Assembly (NCBI RefSeq): GCF_024753135.1
Contig: NZ_JANUGP010000011.1
Coordinates: 62,001 to 126,000, forward strand
DNA: 64,000 bases
Origin: Streptomyces pyxinicus
GTDB lineage: Bacteria > Actinomycetota > Actinomycetes > Streptomycetales > Streptomycetaceae
Direction of reading: 5' to 3'
The notes under the pieces were generated by a model. That model was not told the DNA's origin, searched no databases, and was given only the letters and a program-made list of their open reading frames with translations. Below are positions 8,066 to 16,345 of the stretch, in pieces. The translations under genes were made by a program, and so were the position numbers. Every line of letters starts with the position of its first letter. Position 1 is the first letter of the stretch.

Positions 8066-8917
8066 CTACCCCGCCCGCACCTCCCCGGCGACATGAAGCT
8101 GCTCGCCCCCACCTCCACCCCGCAACTCGAACCGCCCCGTCCCGTCCGCGCCGTACGTCACCGCCCCCGGCAGCAGCACCGGTGCCAGGAAGCGGGCCCG
8201 GACCACCGCCGTCTGAGGAGTGCCGTGGGCGGCCAGGCAGCGGGCCACCGTCCACATGCCATGGGCGATGGCGCGGGGGAAGCCGAAGAGCCGGGCGGTG
8301 AGCGGGTACAGGTGGATCGGGTTGCGGTCGCCGGACACCGCCCCGTACCGCCGTCCCACGTCCCCGCCGAGCCGCCACTCCTCGACGACCGGCAGCGTCG
8401 CGTCGGCGGCGGTACCACCCCCGGCCCCCGCCGAGGCGAGCGTGCGGTGCCGGGCCAGATAGGTACTGCGGGACTCCCACACCACCGCGTCCCCCGACCG
8501 CAGTTCGGTCAGCACGACGGCCTCGGTGCCGCGCCGGTGCGGGACCAACTCCTTCACAGCAACGGCCAGTTCGTACGTGCTGGTCGCGGGCGTCACGCCA
8601 CGGCGGACGATCTCGATGGACGTGTGCACCAGGCCGAGCAGTGGCAGCGGGAAGTCCCGGCCGCTCATCAGCCGCATGGCCAGCGGGAAGCCGAGCACGT
8701 GCGGATAGGTGACCGGCAGCGCGTCCCCGGCGCAGGCGAAGCCGCACACCCGTTCGTACGCCGCCAGCTTCGCCAGGTCGACCCGCAGACCCGGCAGCAC
8801 CAGCCGGGTGCGCGGGAAGTCGGCGTCGGGCGCGGGCCGTTTGAAGGGGGAGTGCAGGGCGCCCCGGGCCAGCAGCGGGGCCAGCGCGGGTGGGGAGGTC
8901 AGCGTGACGGCGTTCAT
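8066..8917 (-). CDS. MaoC-type (hotdog) acyl dehydratase
   Basis: 283 aa double-hotdog hydratase. The C-terminal half has the (R)-hydratase signature GDRNPIHLYPLTARLFGFPR followed by AIAHGMWTV, with the Asp and His of the catalytic pair. The N-terminal half resembles a degenerate hotdog. The ATG overlaps the stop of the FabG gene by one base (TGATG), so they are cotranscribed and coupled. Likely hydrates or dehydrates 3-hydroxyacyl-CoA/ACP next to the reductase; homologous pairing is known for mycobacterial HtdX/FabG4. Confidence 0.85.
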   Translation of the reverse strand: MNAVTLTSPPALAPLLARGALHSPFKRPAPDADFPRTRLVLPGLRVDLAKLAAYERVCGFACAGDALPVTYPHVLGFPLAMRLMSGRDFPLPLLGLVHTSIEIVRRGVTPATSTYELAVAVKELVPHRRGTEAVVLTELRSGDAVVWESRSTYLARHRTLASAGAGGGTAADATLPVVEEWRLGGDVGRRYGAVSGDRNPIHLYPLTARLFGFPRAIAHGMWTVARCLAAHGTPQTAVVRARFLAPVLLPGAVTYGADGTGRFELRGGGGGEQLHVAGEVRAG

Positions 8918-10221
8918 CAGGCCCCCAGCAGCGACTGGCCGCACACCCGGACGACCTGGCCGTTGACCGCGCCGGAGGCGGGATGCGCGAGCCAGGCCGT
9001 GGTCTCGGCGACGTCCACGGGCAGCCCGCCCTGCGCCAGGGAGTTCATCCGGCGCCCGGCCTCCCGGATGACCAGCGGGACGGCGGCCGTCATCCGGGTC
9101 TCGATGAACCCGGGCGCCACCGCGTTCACCGTCACCCCGTGCTCGGCCAGCGCGCGCGGCGCGAGGGACCGTACGAGACCCACGATGCCCGCCTTGCTCG
9201 CGCCGTAGTTGGTCTGGCCCGCGTTGCCCGCGAGCCCGGCGATGGAGGCGGTGGCCACGATCCGGCCGCCCTCGCGCAAGGCGCCCTTGGCGAGCAGCGC
9301 GTCGGTGCCGCGCAGCACGCTGCCGAGGTTGACCTCCAGGACCGGACTCCAGCGCTCGGCGGGCATGTTGGCCAGGCGCCGGTCCCGGGTGATGCCCGCG
9401 TTGTGGACGAGGACGTCGAGGTCGGCGGGGAGCGCGGCGGCGATCCGCTCACCGGCGTCGGCGGCGGTGATGTCGAGGGCGAGGGCGGTGCCGCCGAGCC
9501 GTTCGGCGACCCGGCGGGCGTCGGCCTCGGCGGCGGGCACGTCCAGGACGACGACATGGGCGCCGTCCCGCGCCAGCGCCCCGGCGACGGCCTCTCCGAT
9601 GCCCCGGGCGGCCCCCGTGACCAGCGCGGTCCGTCCGGTGAGCGGGCGCTCCCAGTCGGCCGGCGCGGTGACCGGGCCGCCGGCCACCTCGATCACCTGG
9701 CCGCTGACGTAGGCCGACCTGGGGGAGAGCAGGAAGCGCAGGGTGGACTCGGCCGCCGCCGGGTCCGTGAGCCGTACCAGGTTGACGGTCCTGCCCCGCC
9801 CGATCTCCTTGCCGAGGGAGCGGGTGAAGCCCTCCAACGCCTGCTGGGCGGCGGCCTGGTGGTGGTCGGCCGGGTCGAGCGGGGCGCCCAGCACCAGCAC
9901 CCGGCCGCTGGTGACGAGGGACCGTACGACGGGGTGCAGGGCGGCGTGGACCCCGGCGAGGGCGTCGACGTCCCGGACTCCGGTGGCGTCCAGGACGACG
10001 GCGGCCGGGGTGCCGGTTCCGTCCCGGGGCAGGCCGGTGCGGTCGAGGACGGGGGCGAGGTCCAGGGCGGAGGTGCCGGCCGTGAGGTGCAGCAACGGGC
10101 CCGGCAGTACGGGGTGTTCGGTCGACCAGCGGCGCAGCTCGGCCGGCTGGGGCAGGCCCAGGCGGCGGGTGAGGAAGCGGCCCGGCGCCGTGCCGGTGAG
10201 GCTCAGATAGCGGTCGGCCAT
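8917..10221 (-). CDS. Two-domain 3-oxoacyl-ACP reductase (FabG4-like)
   Basis: 434 aa, almost twice a normal FabG: a divergent N-terminal Rossmann-like domain (about 1-195) plus a full SDR domain (about 200-434). The SDR domain has TGAARGIGEAVAG for NAD(P) binding, NAGITRDRRL, catalytic Ser in ATASIAGLAG and the YGASK motif. This arrangement matches mycobacterial high-molecular-weight FabG4 (Rv0242c), an NADH-dependent 3-oxoacyl-CoA/ACP reductase. Divergent from the thiolase gene across a 131-bp promoter region with two palindromes. Confidence 0.88.
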   Translation of the reverse strand: MADRYLSLTGTAPGRFLTRRLGLPQPAELRRWSTEHPVLPGPLLHLTAGTSALDLAPVLDRTGLPRDGTGTPAAVVLDATGVRDVDALAGVHAALHPVVRSLVTSGRVLVLGAPLDPADHHQAAAQQALEGFTRSLGKEIGRGRTVNLVRLTDPAAAESTLRFLLSPRSAYVSGQVIEVAGGPVTAPADWERPLTGRTALVTGAARGIGEAVAGALARDGAHVVVLDVPAAEADARRVAERLGGTALALDITAADAGERIAAALPADLDVLVHNAGITRDRRLANMPAERWSPVLEVNLGSVLRGTDALLAKGALREGGRIVATASIAGLAGNAGQTNYGASKAGIVGLVRSLAPRALAEHGVTVNAVAPGFIETRMTAAVPLVIREAGRRMNSLAQGGLPVDVAETTAWLAHPASGAVNGQVVRVCGQSLLGA

Positions 10222-10263
10222 GTGCGACTCCCGTGCGGGTTCGGTGCCGAGGGGCTGGTATTT

Positions 10264-10294
10264 CCTTACTCTGGAGTAAGGTTACCGGAGGTAA
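10264..10294. promoter_or_regulatory. Double palindrome operator between fabG4-like and thiolase genes
   Basis: An 8-bp perfect inverted repeat CCTTACTC-TG-GAGTAAGG (10264-10281) is followed immediately by TTACC-GGA-GGTAA (10282-10294 approximately). Both contain TTAC/GTAA half sites in the same spacing class. Located in the divergent promoter region, 43 nt upstream of the reductase start and about 59 nt upstream of the thiolase start; expected binding site for a TetR-type dimer pair. Confidence 0.6.
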
Positions 10295-10352
10295 GCAGAG
10301 GTGGGCCACCGCCGTGGGTGAAGCCACCGCGACGGGTGAGGAGCGGAGCCGG

Positions 10353-11639
10353 ATGAGTCCCCTGGAGCCACCCCGGGCCCGCCGGGTCGCGGTCGTCGGC
10401 GGCACCCGCCTCCCGTTCGCCCGCTCCGACGGCCCCTACGCCACCGCCTCCGACCAGGAGATGCTCACGGCGGCCCTGAACGGCCTGTCCGACCGCTTCG
10501 GCCTCCAAGGGGCGGGCGCGGTGGGCGAGTTCGTCGCCGGGGCGGTCCTCAAGCACAGCCGGGACTTCAACCTCGCCCGCGAGACCGTCCTCGGCTCCCG
10601 CCTGGACCCGCGCACCCCCGCCTACGACCTCCAGCAGGCCTGCGGCACCGGACTGCAGGCCGTCATCGCCGCCGCCAACAAGATCGCCCTCGGGCAGACG
10701 GAGTCGGCGGTCGCGGGCGGCGCGGACACGGCCAGCGACGCGCCCCTCGGCGTCAACGACCACCTGCGCCGCATCCTCCTCGAAGCCCGCCGGGCCCGCT
10801 CGACGGCCGCCCGCCTGAAGGCCCTGGCCCGCGTCCGCCCCGCCCACCTGGTCCCCGACATCCCCCGCAACGCGGAGCCGCGCACGGGCCTGTCGATGGG
10901 CGAGCACGCGGCGGTGACGGCCCGCGCCTGGGGCATCGGCCGCGCGGCGCAGGACGAACTGGCGGCCACCAGCCACCAGCGGCTGGCCGCCGCCTACGAA
11001 CTGGGCTTCTTCGACGACCTGGTGATCCCCTTCCGGGGCCTGGCCCGCGACCAGAACCTGCGCCCCGACTCGACCCCCGGCCAACTCGCCCGCCTGAACC
11101 CGGTGTTCGGCCTCGGCCACCCCGATCCCACCATGACCGCCGGCAACTCCACCCCCCTCACCGACGGCGCGGCCCTCGTGCTGCTGGCGAGCGAGGAGTG
11201 GGCCGAGGCGCGCGGCCTGGCCCCGCAGGCCTACCTGACCGCGTACGAGACGGCCGCCGTCGACTTCCCGCACGGCGACGTGGCCGACGGCAAGGACGGC
11301 CTGCTGATGGCCCCGGCCCACGCGGTCCCGCGGCTGCTGGAGCGCACCGGGCTGTCGCTGTCCGACGTCGACCTGATCGAGGTCCACGAGGCCTTCGCCT
11401 CCCAGGTGCTGGCCACGCTGGCGGCCTGGGAGCAGCGGGGGCTGCCGCCGGTGGACCGCGCCCGCCTGAACGTCGCCGGTTCCTCCCTGGCCACGGGCCA
11501 CCCCTTCGCGGCGACCGGCGCCCGCATCGTGGCGACCCTGGCGAAACTCCTGTCGGAGCGCCGGGGTCCGGGCCGGGGCCTGATCTCCGTCTGCGCGGCG
11601 GGCGGGCAGGGCGTGACGGCGATCCTGGAGCGCCCTTGA
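10353..11639 (+). CDS. Acetyl-CoA C-acetyltransferase (thiolase)
   Basis: 428 aa thiolase. The nucleophilic Cys is C97 in QQACGTGLQAVI; the His-containing EVHEAFASQVL and TGHPFAATGARI loops and the C-terminal Cys in VCAAGGQG (about C414) complete the active site. It is larger than biosynthetic PhaA and fits the FadI/FadA2 type that works on medium and long 3-oxoacyl-CoA. Divergent from fabG4/maoC and followed by a FadD-type ligase, so together they could form an acyl-CoA chain-shortening or chain-building module. ATG chosen over an upstream extension in the promoter region. Confidence 0.9.
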   Translation: MSPLEPPRARRVAVVGGTRLPFARSDGPYATASDQEMLTAALNGLSDRFGLQGAGAVGEFVAGAVLKHSRDFNLARETVLGSRLDPRTPAYDLQQACGTGLQAVIAAANKIALGQTESAVAGGADTASDAPLGVNDHLRRILLEARRARSTAARLKALARVRPAHLVPDIPRNAEPRTGLSMGEHAAVTARAWGIGRAAQDELAATSHQRLAAAYELGFFDDLVIPFRGLARDQNLRPDSTPGQLARLNPVFGLGHPDPTMTAGNSTPLTDGAALVLLASEEWAEARGLAPQAYLTAYETAAVDFPHGDVADGKDGLLMAPAHAVPRLLERTGLSLSDVDLIEVHEAFASQVLATLAAWEQRGLPPVDRARLNVAGSSLATGHPFAATGARIVATLAKLLSERRGPGRGLISVCAAGGQGVTAILERP

Positions 11640-11784
11640 CCGGACCGGGTGGCGGGTTGGGCGTGGCCGGGGTCCGGGGCGCGGCCCCGCGTCGGCAGCA
11701 GGAGCACCCGGCACCCCCCGAACCCGCACGCCACCCGGTACCGCCGAAGCCCGGCACGGACCCGTACGTCCCGAGGAGCCGCCC

Positions 11785-13710
11785 GTGTCCACCCCACCGC
11801 ACCGGAACGTCCCCGTCGCCGCCACGGACCACGACGGCCGCCCCCTCCTCGTCGAGCCGCACACCCGCCGCCTGGACGGCGCCGTACGCGAGGCCGCCGT
11901 ACCGCCCTTCGCGCCACCCGTGACCCACGGCTCCCTCGCCGACCTGCCGTTCGACAACGCGGCGGCGGCCCCCGGCGCCACCGTCCTCAGCCGCCGGGAC
12001 CGCGAGGGCCACTGGACGGACGTACCGGCCGCCGCCTTCGCCGCCGAGGTGCTCGCCGTGGCCCGGGGCCTGATCGCCGAGGGCCTCCAGCCCGGCGACC
12101 GGATCGCCGTCATGGCCCGCACCCGCTACGAGTGGACGCTGCTCGACTTCGCCGCCTGGGCCGCCGGCCTGGTCACGGTCCCGGTGTACCCGACCTCCTC
12201 GGTCTTCCAGACGCGCTGGATCCTGTACGACTCCGGCGCCGTCGCCCTCGTCACCGAGACCGCCGGCCAGGCCGCCGCCCTCGGCCCCGAGCTTCCGCAC
12301 CTGCCCGACCTGCGCCACCTGTGGGTGATGGACAAGGACCATGTGGACCGCCTGGCCGAGGCAGGCGCGCGGGTGCCGGAGGCCGAAGTCGCCGTACGCC
12401 GGGGCATGCTGGGCCCCGACACCCTCGCCACGCTCGTCTACACCTCGGGCACCACCGGCCGCCCCAAGGGCTGCGCTCTCTCGCACGGCAACTTCTTCGC
12501 CGAGGTGGACAACGCGATCGAGCTGCTCCACCCGGTGTTCAAGGCCAGGGACGACGAGCCCTCGGTGCTGCTCTTCCTGCCCATGTCCCATGTCTTCGGT
12601 CGCATGGTGGCCATCGCCTGCGTCCGCGCCCGGGTCCGCCTCGGCCACGCCCCCAGCCTGGCCGCCGAGGACCTGCTGCCGGACCTGGCCGCGTTCCGGC
12701 CGACCTGCCTGCTGACCATCCCCTACCTGCTGGAGAAGGTGTTCAACTCCGCGCGGGCCAAGGCCGAGGTCGGCGGCCGGGGCGCGGTGTTCGACCGGGC
12801 GACGGCCGTGGCCCGGCGCTACGGCGAGGCGCTGGAGGCCCGCCAGACCGGTACCGGCCCCGGCCCGTCCCGGGCCCTGAAGACGTCCCGCGCCTGCTAC
12901 GACCCCCTGGTCTACCGCCGCATCCGCGCCGCGATGGGCGGCCGGGTCCGGTACGCCATCTGCGGCGGCTCCCCGCTCGGCCGCCGCCTGGCCGCCTTCT
13001 ACGCGGGCGCCGGCATCGAGATCTTCGAGGGTTACGGCCTCACGGAGACGACCGGCGCCGCCACGGTCACCCCGCCGCTCAAGCCCCGCCTGGGCACCGT
13101 CGGCTGGCCGCTGCCCGGCACCCGGGTGCGGATCGCGGCGGACGGCGAGATCCTGCTCGCCGGCGACCACGTGCTGCGCGGCTACTGGGACCCTCAGGCC
13201 GGCGGCGTCGTCCCGGCGACCCGGGACGGCTGGCTGCCGACCGGCGACATCGGCGAGCTGGACGACGAGGGCTATCTGACCATCACCGGCCGCAAGAAGG
13301 AACTGCTGATCACGGCGGGCGGCAAGTCGGTGGCCCCGGCCCCGCTGGAGAACTGGCTGCGCCAGCACCCGCTGATCTCCCAGGTGATGCTGGTCGGCGA
13401 CGGCCGCCCGTACGTCGCGGCCCTGATCACCCTCGACCCGGACGGCCTCACGCACTGGCGCCGGATGCTCGGCAAGCACCCGGTGCCGGTGGAACTCCTA
13501 CTGGACGACAAGGAGTTGCGCGCGGTCCTGCAACGGGCCCTGGACGAGGCGAACAAGCTGGTCTCCCGCCCGGAGTCGATCCGCCGCTTCACCGTCCTGC
13601 CGGCCGACTTCACCGAGGAGACGGGCCACCTGACCCCGTCGATGAAACTCCGCCGGGACCGGATCGCGCGGGACCTCTCGAAGGAGATCGAGTCCCTGTA
13701 CGAGCGTTGA
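11785..13710 (+). CDS. Long-chain fatty acid-CoA ligase (FadD15-like)
   Basis: 641 aa AMP-forming acyl-CoA synthetase. The adenylate P-loop YTSGTTGRPKGC is at about residue 219, the A5 motif GYGLTETTG at about 417, and the TGDIGELDDEGYLTITGRKK hinge at about 491; the C-terminal Lys-containing tail ends in a normal place. Length and the HVFGRMV region fit long-chain FadD15/AcsL homologues. 145 nt after the thiolase on the same strand; it activates free fatty acids for the adjacent module. Confidence 0.92.
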   Translation: MSTPPHRNVPVAATDHDGRPLLVEPHTRRLDGAVREAAVPPFAPPVTHGSLADLPFDNAAAAPGATVLSRRDREGHWTDVPAAAFAAEVLAVARGLIAEGLQPGDRIAVMARTRYEWTLLDFAAWAAGLVTVPVYPTSSVFQTRWILYDSGAVALVTETAGQAAALGPELPHLPDLRHLWVMDKDHVDRLAEAGARVPEAEVAVRRGMLGPDTLATLVYTSGTTGRPKGCALSHGNFFAEVDNAIELLHPVFKARDDEPSVLLFLPMSHVFGRMVAIACVRARVRLGHAPSLAAEDLLPDLAAFRPTCLLTIPYLLEKVFNSARAKAEVGGRGAVFDRATAVARRYGEALEARQTGTGPGPSRALKTSRACYDPLVYRRIRAAMGGRVRYAICGGSPLGRRLAAFYAGAGIEIFEGYGLTETTGAATVTPPLKPRLGTVGWPLPGTRVRIAADGEILLAGDHVLRGYWDPQAGGVVPATRDGWLPTGDIGELDDEGYLTITGRKKELLITAGGKSVAPAPLENWLRQHPLISQVMLVGDGRPYVAALITLDPDGLTHWRRMLGKHPVPVELLLDDKELRAVLQRALDEANKLVSRPESIRRFTVLPADFTEETGHLTPSMKLRRDRIARDLSKEIESLYER

Positions 13711-13880
13711 TTCGGGCGGAGTACGGGCGCCGGGCGGGCCGCGCGACCCGGTGAACGGTCGGCACCCGCTCCCCGTGGATCCCGCCTCGGTCCGGACTCA
13801 GCGGGGCGCGGAGCGGGTTGCCGCCTGGGTCGGTCGCGGCCCGCCACCGATCCTCGTACGCCCCCGGCGGCCAGTCAATC

Positions 13881-13905
13881 CTTGGGTTTCCTCGTCAAAC
13901 CCAAG
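13881..13905. promoter_or_regulatory. 9-bp inverted repeat, LysR-type operator
   Basis: Perfect inverted repeat CTTGGGTTT (13881-13889) and AAACCCAAG (13897-13905) with a 7-nt spacer, ending 17 bases before the GTG of the LysR gene. Position and symmetry fit an autoregulatory LysR operator. No divergent gene is present on the left. Confidence 0.6.
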
Positions 13906-13921
13906 TGTTAGCTTGGATGTT

Positions 13922-14833
13922 GTGACCCTGGACGACCTCCGTGTGTTCGTGGCCGTGTGCCGCGCGGGCAGCCTCAGTTCGGTGGCCCGGGACCTGGGCC
14001 GCACCCAGTCCGCCGTCAGCCAGCACGTGAAGCGGCTGGAGCGGGAGACGGGCGTGGCCCTGCTGGAGCGGCAGCCGCGCGGAGTGGTCCCCACCCAGGC
14101 CGGCCGGATACTCGAAGAGGCGGCGGCCGAGGGCATCAACGGCCTCGACCTCGCCGTGGGCCGGCTGCGCGACCTGCTCGACGGGCACAGCGGACACGTC
14201 CGGGTCGCCACCGGCGCCACCACCGTCCGGCACTTCATGTCCGACGCGGTGGTCACGTTCCGCCGCCGCCGCCCCCAGGTCAACCTGGACTTCCGCACGG
14301 TCAGTTCGGGCCGGGGCACCTTCGACGCGCTGGCGGACGGCACGCTGGACCTGGCCTGGATCACCGTCGGGCCGCCGGTGCGGGGCATCGAGCAGCGCAC
14401 GGTCGCGGAGCTGCCCTGGCTGCTGGCGGTCCGCGCCGACGACCCGCTCGCCGGCCGCCCCCGCCTCGACCCCGCCGCCCTCGCCGAGGTCCGCCCGATC
14501 CGGCTGCCGCCCAACTCCACGTCCGCGGCCCACCTGGAGGCGGCCTGCGCGGAGCTGGGCGTACGGCTCGGCCACGACCCGAGCGTCGCCGACTGGGACA
14601 CCGCCCTCCTGCTGGCCGAGCTGGGCGTCGGCCGGGCGGTGGTCCCGGCCGTCCCCGGCCTGCCGGCCCCCGGCACGGGCCCGCTGCGCCTCATTCCGCT
14701 CCCCGCCCTGCGCCCCCTCCCGGTCGGCTGGGCGGTCCGCCGCTGGGACGCCCTCAGCCCCCCGGCCCGCGCCTTCGCGGACACGGTCGCGGAGCACCGG
14801 TCGGCCCGCTCGGGCCTCGCGCCGGGCGATTAG
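13922..14833 (+). CDS. LysR family transcriptional regulator
   Basis: 303 aa. N-terminal HTH: LDDLRVFVAVCRAGSLSSVA and RTQSAVSQHVKRLERETGVA (residues about 3-45), then a typical type-2 periplasmic-binding fold. GTG start at 13922 follows a TTGGATGTT leader and begins at the expected residue of LysR proteins; the longer in-frame extension runs through the operator and is non-coding. Convergent with cspA. No target gene is adjacent, so it may regulate itself and a distant locus. Confidence 0.92.
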   Translation: MTLDDLRVFVAVCRAGSLSSVARDLGRTQSAVSQHVKRLERETGVALLERQPRGVVPTQAGRILEEAAAEGINGLDLAVGRLRDLLDGHSGHVRVATGATTVRHFMSDAVVTFRRRRPQVNLDFRTVSSGRGTFDALADGTLDLAWITVGPPVRGIEQRTVAELPWLLAVRADDPLAGRPRLDPAALAEVRPIRLPPNSTSAAHLEAACAELGVRLGHDPSVADWDTALLLAELGVGRAVVPAVPGLPAPGTGPLRLIPLPALRPLPVGWAVRRWDALSPPARAFADTVAEHRSARSGLAPGD

Positions 14834-14855
14834 GAGGGAAAAAGGCGAAAAAGGC

Positions 14856-14888
14856 AGGAGTCCCGTTGCCGGAAGGCACGGGACTCCT
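14856..14888 (-). terminator. Intrinsic terminator of the cold shock gene
   Basis: Perfect 11-bp stem AGGAGTCCCGT / ACGGGACTCCT (14856-14866 and 14878-14888) with an 11-nt loop. On the minus strand it is followed by T-rich sequence (complement of the A-runs at 14838-14852), a good Rho-independent terminator for cspA. It also lies 22 nt after the LysR stop and can serve both. Confidence 0.8.
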
Positions 14889-14924
14889 TGGGTGCTGCAC
14901 TCAGGTTCTGCGATCAGGCAGTGA

Positions 14925-15128
14925 TCAGACGGGGGTGACGTTCTCCGCCTGCGGACCCTTCGGGCCCTGCGTCACGTCGAAGGAGACCGCCTGGTTCTCC
15001 TCCAGGGAACGGAATCCCTGGGCGTTGATCGCGGAGTAGTGGACGAAGACGTCGGGGCCGCCGCCCTCCTGGGCGATGAAGCCAAAGCCCTTTTCGGCGT
15101 TGAACCACTTCACGGTTCCGGTAGCCAT
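14925..15128 (-). CDS. CspA family cold shock protein
   Basis: 67 aa single OB-fold RNA chaperone. RNP1 KGFGFIAQ and RNP2-like VFVHYSAI are intact, preceded by the usual MATGTVKWFNAEKG start. The ATG has a strong AAGGAGGG ribosome-binding site. A long leader (at least 150 nt before the next gene upstream) containing a hairpin at 15218-15248 is consistent with post-transcriptional cold control seen for this family. Confidence 0.95.
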   Translation of the reverse strand: MATGTVKWFNAEKGFGFIAQEGGGPDVFVHYSAINAQGFRSLEENQAVSFDVTQGPKGPQAENVTPV

Positions 15129-15217
15129 AAGCCCTCCTTGGGCTCAAAAGGGTTGCCCTGCTCCAGAACCTGCTAGTGCGAAACGGTGCTGCACAATGCA
15201 TAACTCTGAAAACGACG

Positions 15218-15248
15218 AGAGCCCGCGGTCACATGCTCCGCAGGCTCT
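15218..15248. other. Hairpin in the cspA leader / mqnA upstream region
   Basis: 11-bp stem AGAGCCCGCGG / CCGCAGGCTCT with one mismatch that becomes a G-U pair in RNA, 9-nt loop. It lies about 90 nt upstream of the cspA ATG on the minus strand. Could be a leader structure or separate the two divergent transcription units. The rest of 15129-15413 holds no gene I can support. Confidence 0.35.
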
Positions 15249-15413
15249 GTACTGCAAGGGAAACCAAACTGCAACTTGCGGCGAGCCTAGCACGCGGCCA
15301 GCCGAAAGCAATAGAGGTCAAGATCACTTCACCCGGAGGTTTGAACCGTCCCTACTCCGTCTGGTGGCGGGGCCGGTACCGGCACCGTACCGCACGGGGG
15401 CTACTGTCCCGAT

Positions 15414-16262
15414 GTGGACAATTCTCGCACCCGGCCGCGCGTCGGCCACATCCAGTTCCTGAACTGCCTGCCCCTCTACTGGGGGCTCGCGAGAACCGGC
15501 ACGCTCCTCGACTTCGAGCTGACCAAGGACACCCCGGAGAAGCTCAGCGAGCAGCTCGTGCGCGGCGACCTCGACATCGGCCCCATCACCCTGGTCGAGT
15601 TCCTGCGCAACGCCGACGACCTCGTCGCCTTCCCGGACATCGCCGTCGGCTGCGACGGCCCGGTGATGTCCTGCGTGATCGTCTCCCAGCTCCCCCTCGA
15701 CCGGCTGGACGGCGCCCGGGTCGCCCTCGGCTCCACCTCCCGCACCTCCGTCCGCCTCGCCCAGTTGCTGCTCGCCGAGCGCTACGGGGTGCGTCCCGAC
15801 TACTACACCTGCCCGCCCGACCTCAGCCTGATGATGCAGGAGGCCGAGGCCGCCGTACTGATCGGCGACGCGGCCCTGCGCGCCAACCTGCTCGACGGCC
15901 CGCGCTACGGCCTCCAGGTGCACGACCTCGGCTCGCTCTGGAAGGAGTGGACCGGGCTGCCGTTCGTCTTCGCGGTGTGGGCGGCCCGCCGGGACTACCT
16001 GGAGCGCGAGCCGCTCATCACCCGCAAGGTCCACGAGGCGTTCCTCGCCTCCCGCAACCTCTCCCTGGAGGAGGTCGGCAAGGTCGCCGAGCAGGCGGCC
16101 CGCTGGGAGGCCTTCGACGAGGCGACCCTGCAGCAGTACTTCACCACCCTCGACTTCAGCTTCGGCACGCCGCAGCTCGCGGCCGTCACCGAGTTCGCCC
16201 GCCGGGTCGGACCCACCACGGGCTTCCCGGCGGACGTGACGGTGGACCTGCTGCGGCCGTAG
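15414..16262 (+). CDS. mqnA: Chorismate dehydratase MqnA
   Basis: 282 aa soluble enzyme with a periplasmic-binding-protein fold that removes water from chorismate to give 3-[(1-carboxyvinyl)oxy]benzoate, the first step of the futalosine route. The start VGHIQFLNCLPLYWGL and the GSTSRTSVRLAQLLL segment near residue 103 are conserved. The GTG at 15414 is used; an ATG two bases upstream is out of frame. The final 33 nt including TAG are tandemly duplicated just downstream (16264-16296). Confidence 0.94.
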   Translation: MDNSRTRPRVGHIQFLNCLPLYWGLARTGTLLDFELTKDTPEKLSEQLVRGDLDIGPITLVEFLRNADDLVAFPDIAVGCDGPVMSCVIVSQLPLDRLDGARVALGSTSRTSVRLAQLLLAERYGVRPDYYTCPPDLSLMMQEAEAAVLIGDAALRANLLDGPRYGLQVHDLGSLWKEWTGLPFVFAVWAARRDYLEREPLITRKVHEAFLASRNLSLEEVGKVAEQAARWEAFDEATLQQYFTTLDFSFGTPQLAAVTEFARRVGPTTGFPADVTVDLLRP

Positions 16263-16296
16263 AGCGGACGCGACCGTGGACCTGCTGCGCCCATAG
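16230..16296 (+). repeat. Tandem duplication of the mqnA 3-prime end
   Basis: 33-nt unit at 16230-16262 (last ten codons plus TAG of mqnA) is repeated at 16264-16296 with 29 of 33 bases identical, including GTGGACCTGCTGCG and a second TAG. The second copy is outside the mqnA frame by one base. Confidence 0.85.
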
Positions 16297-16345
16297 GGGC
16301 GAGTCACTACCCTGCTGCCATCGGGCGTCGGGGGGAGAGTGCGCC

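Noticed and set aside
15129..15413. tRNA or small RNA in the cspA-mqnA gap
   Set aside because: No cloverleaf with T-loop consensus; only a hairpin at 15218-15248 is seen.
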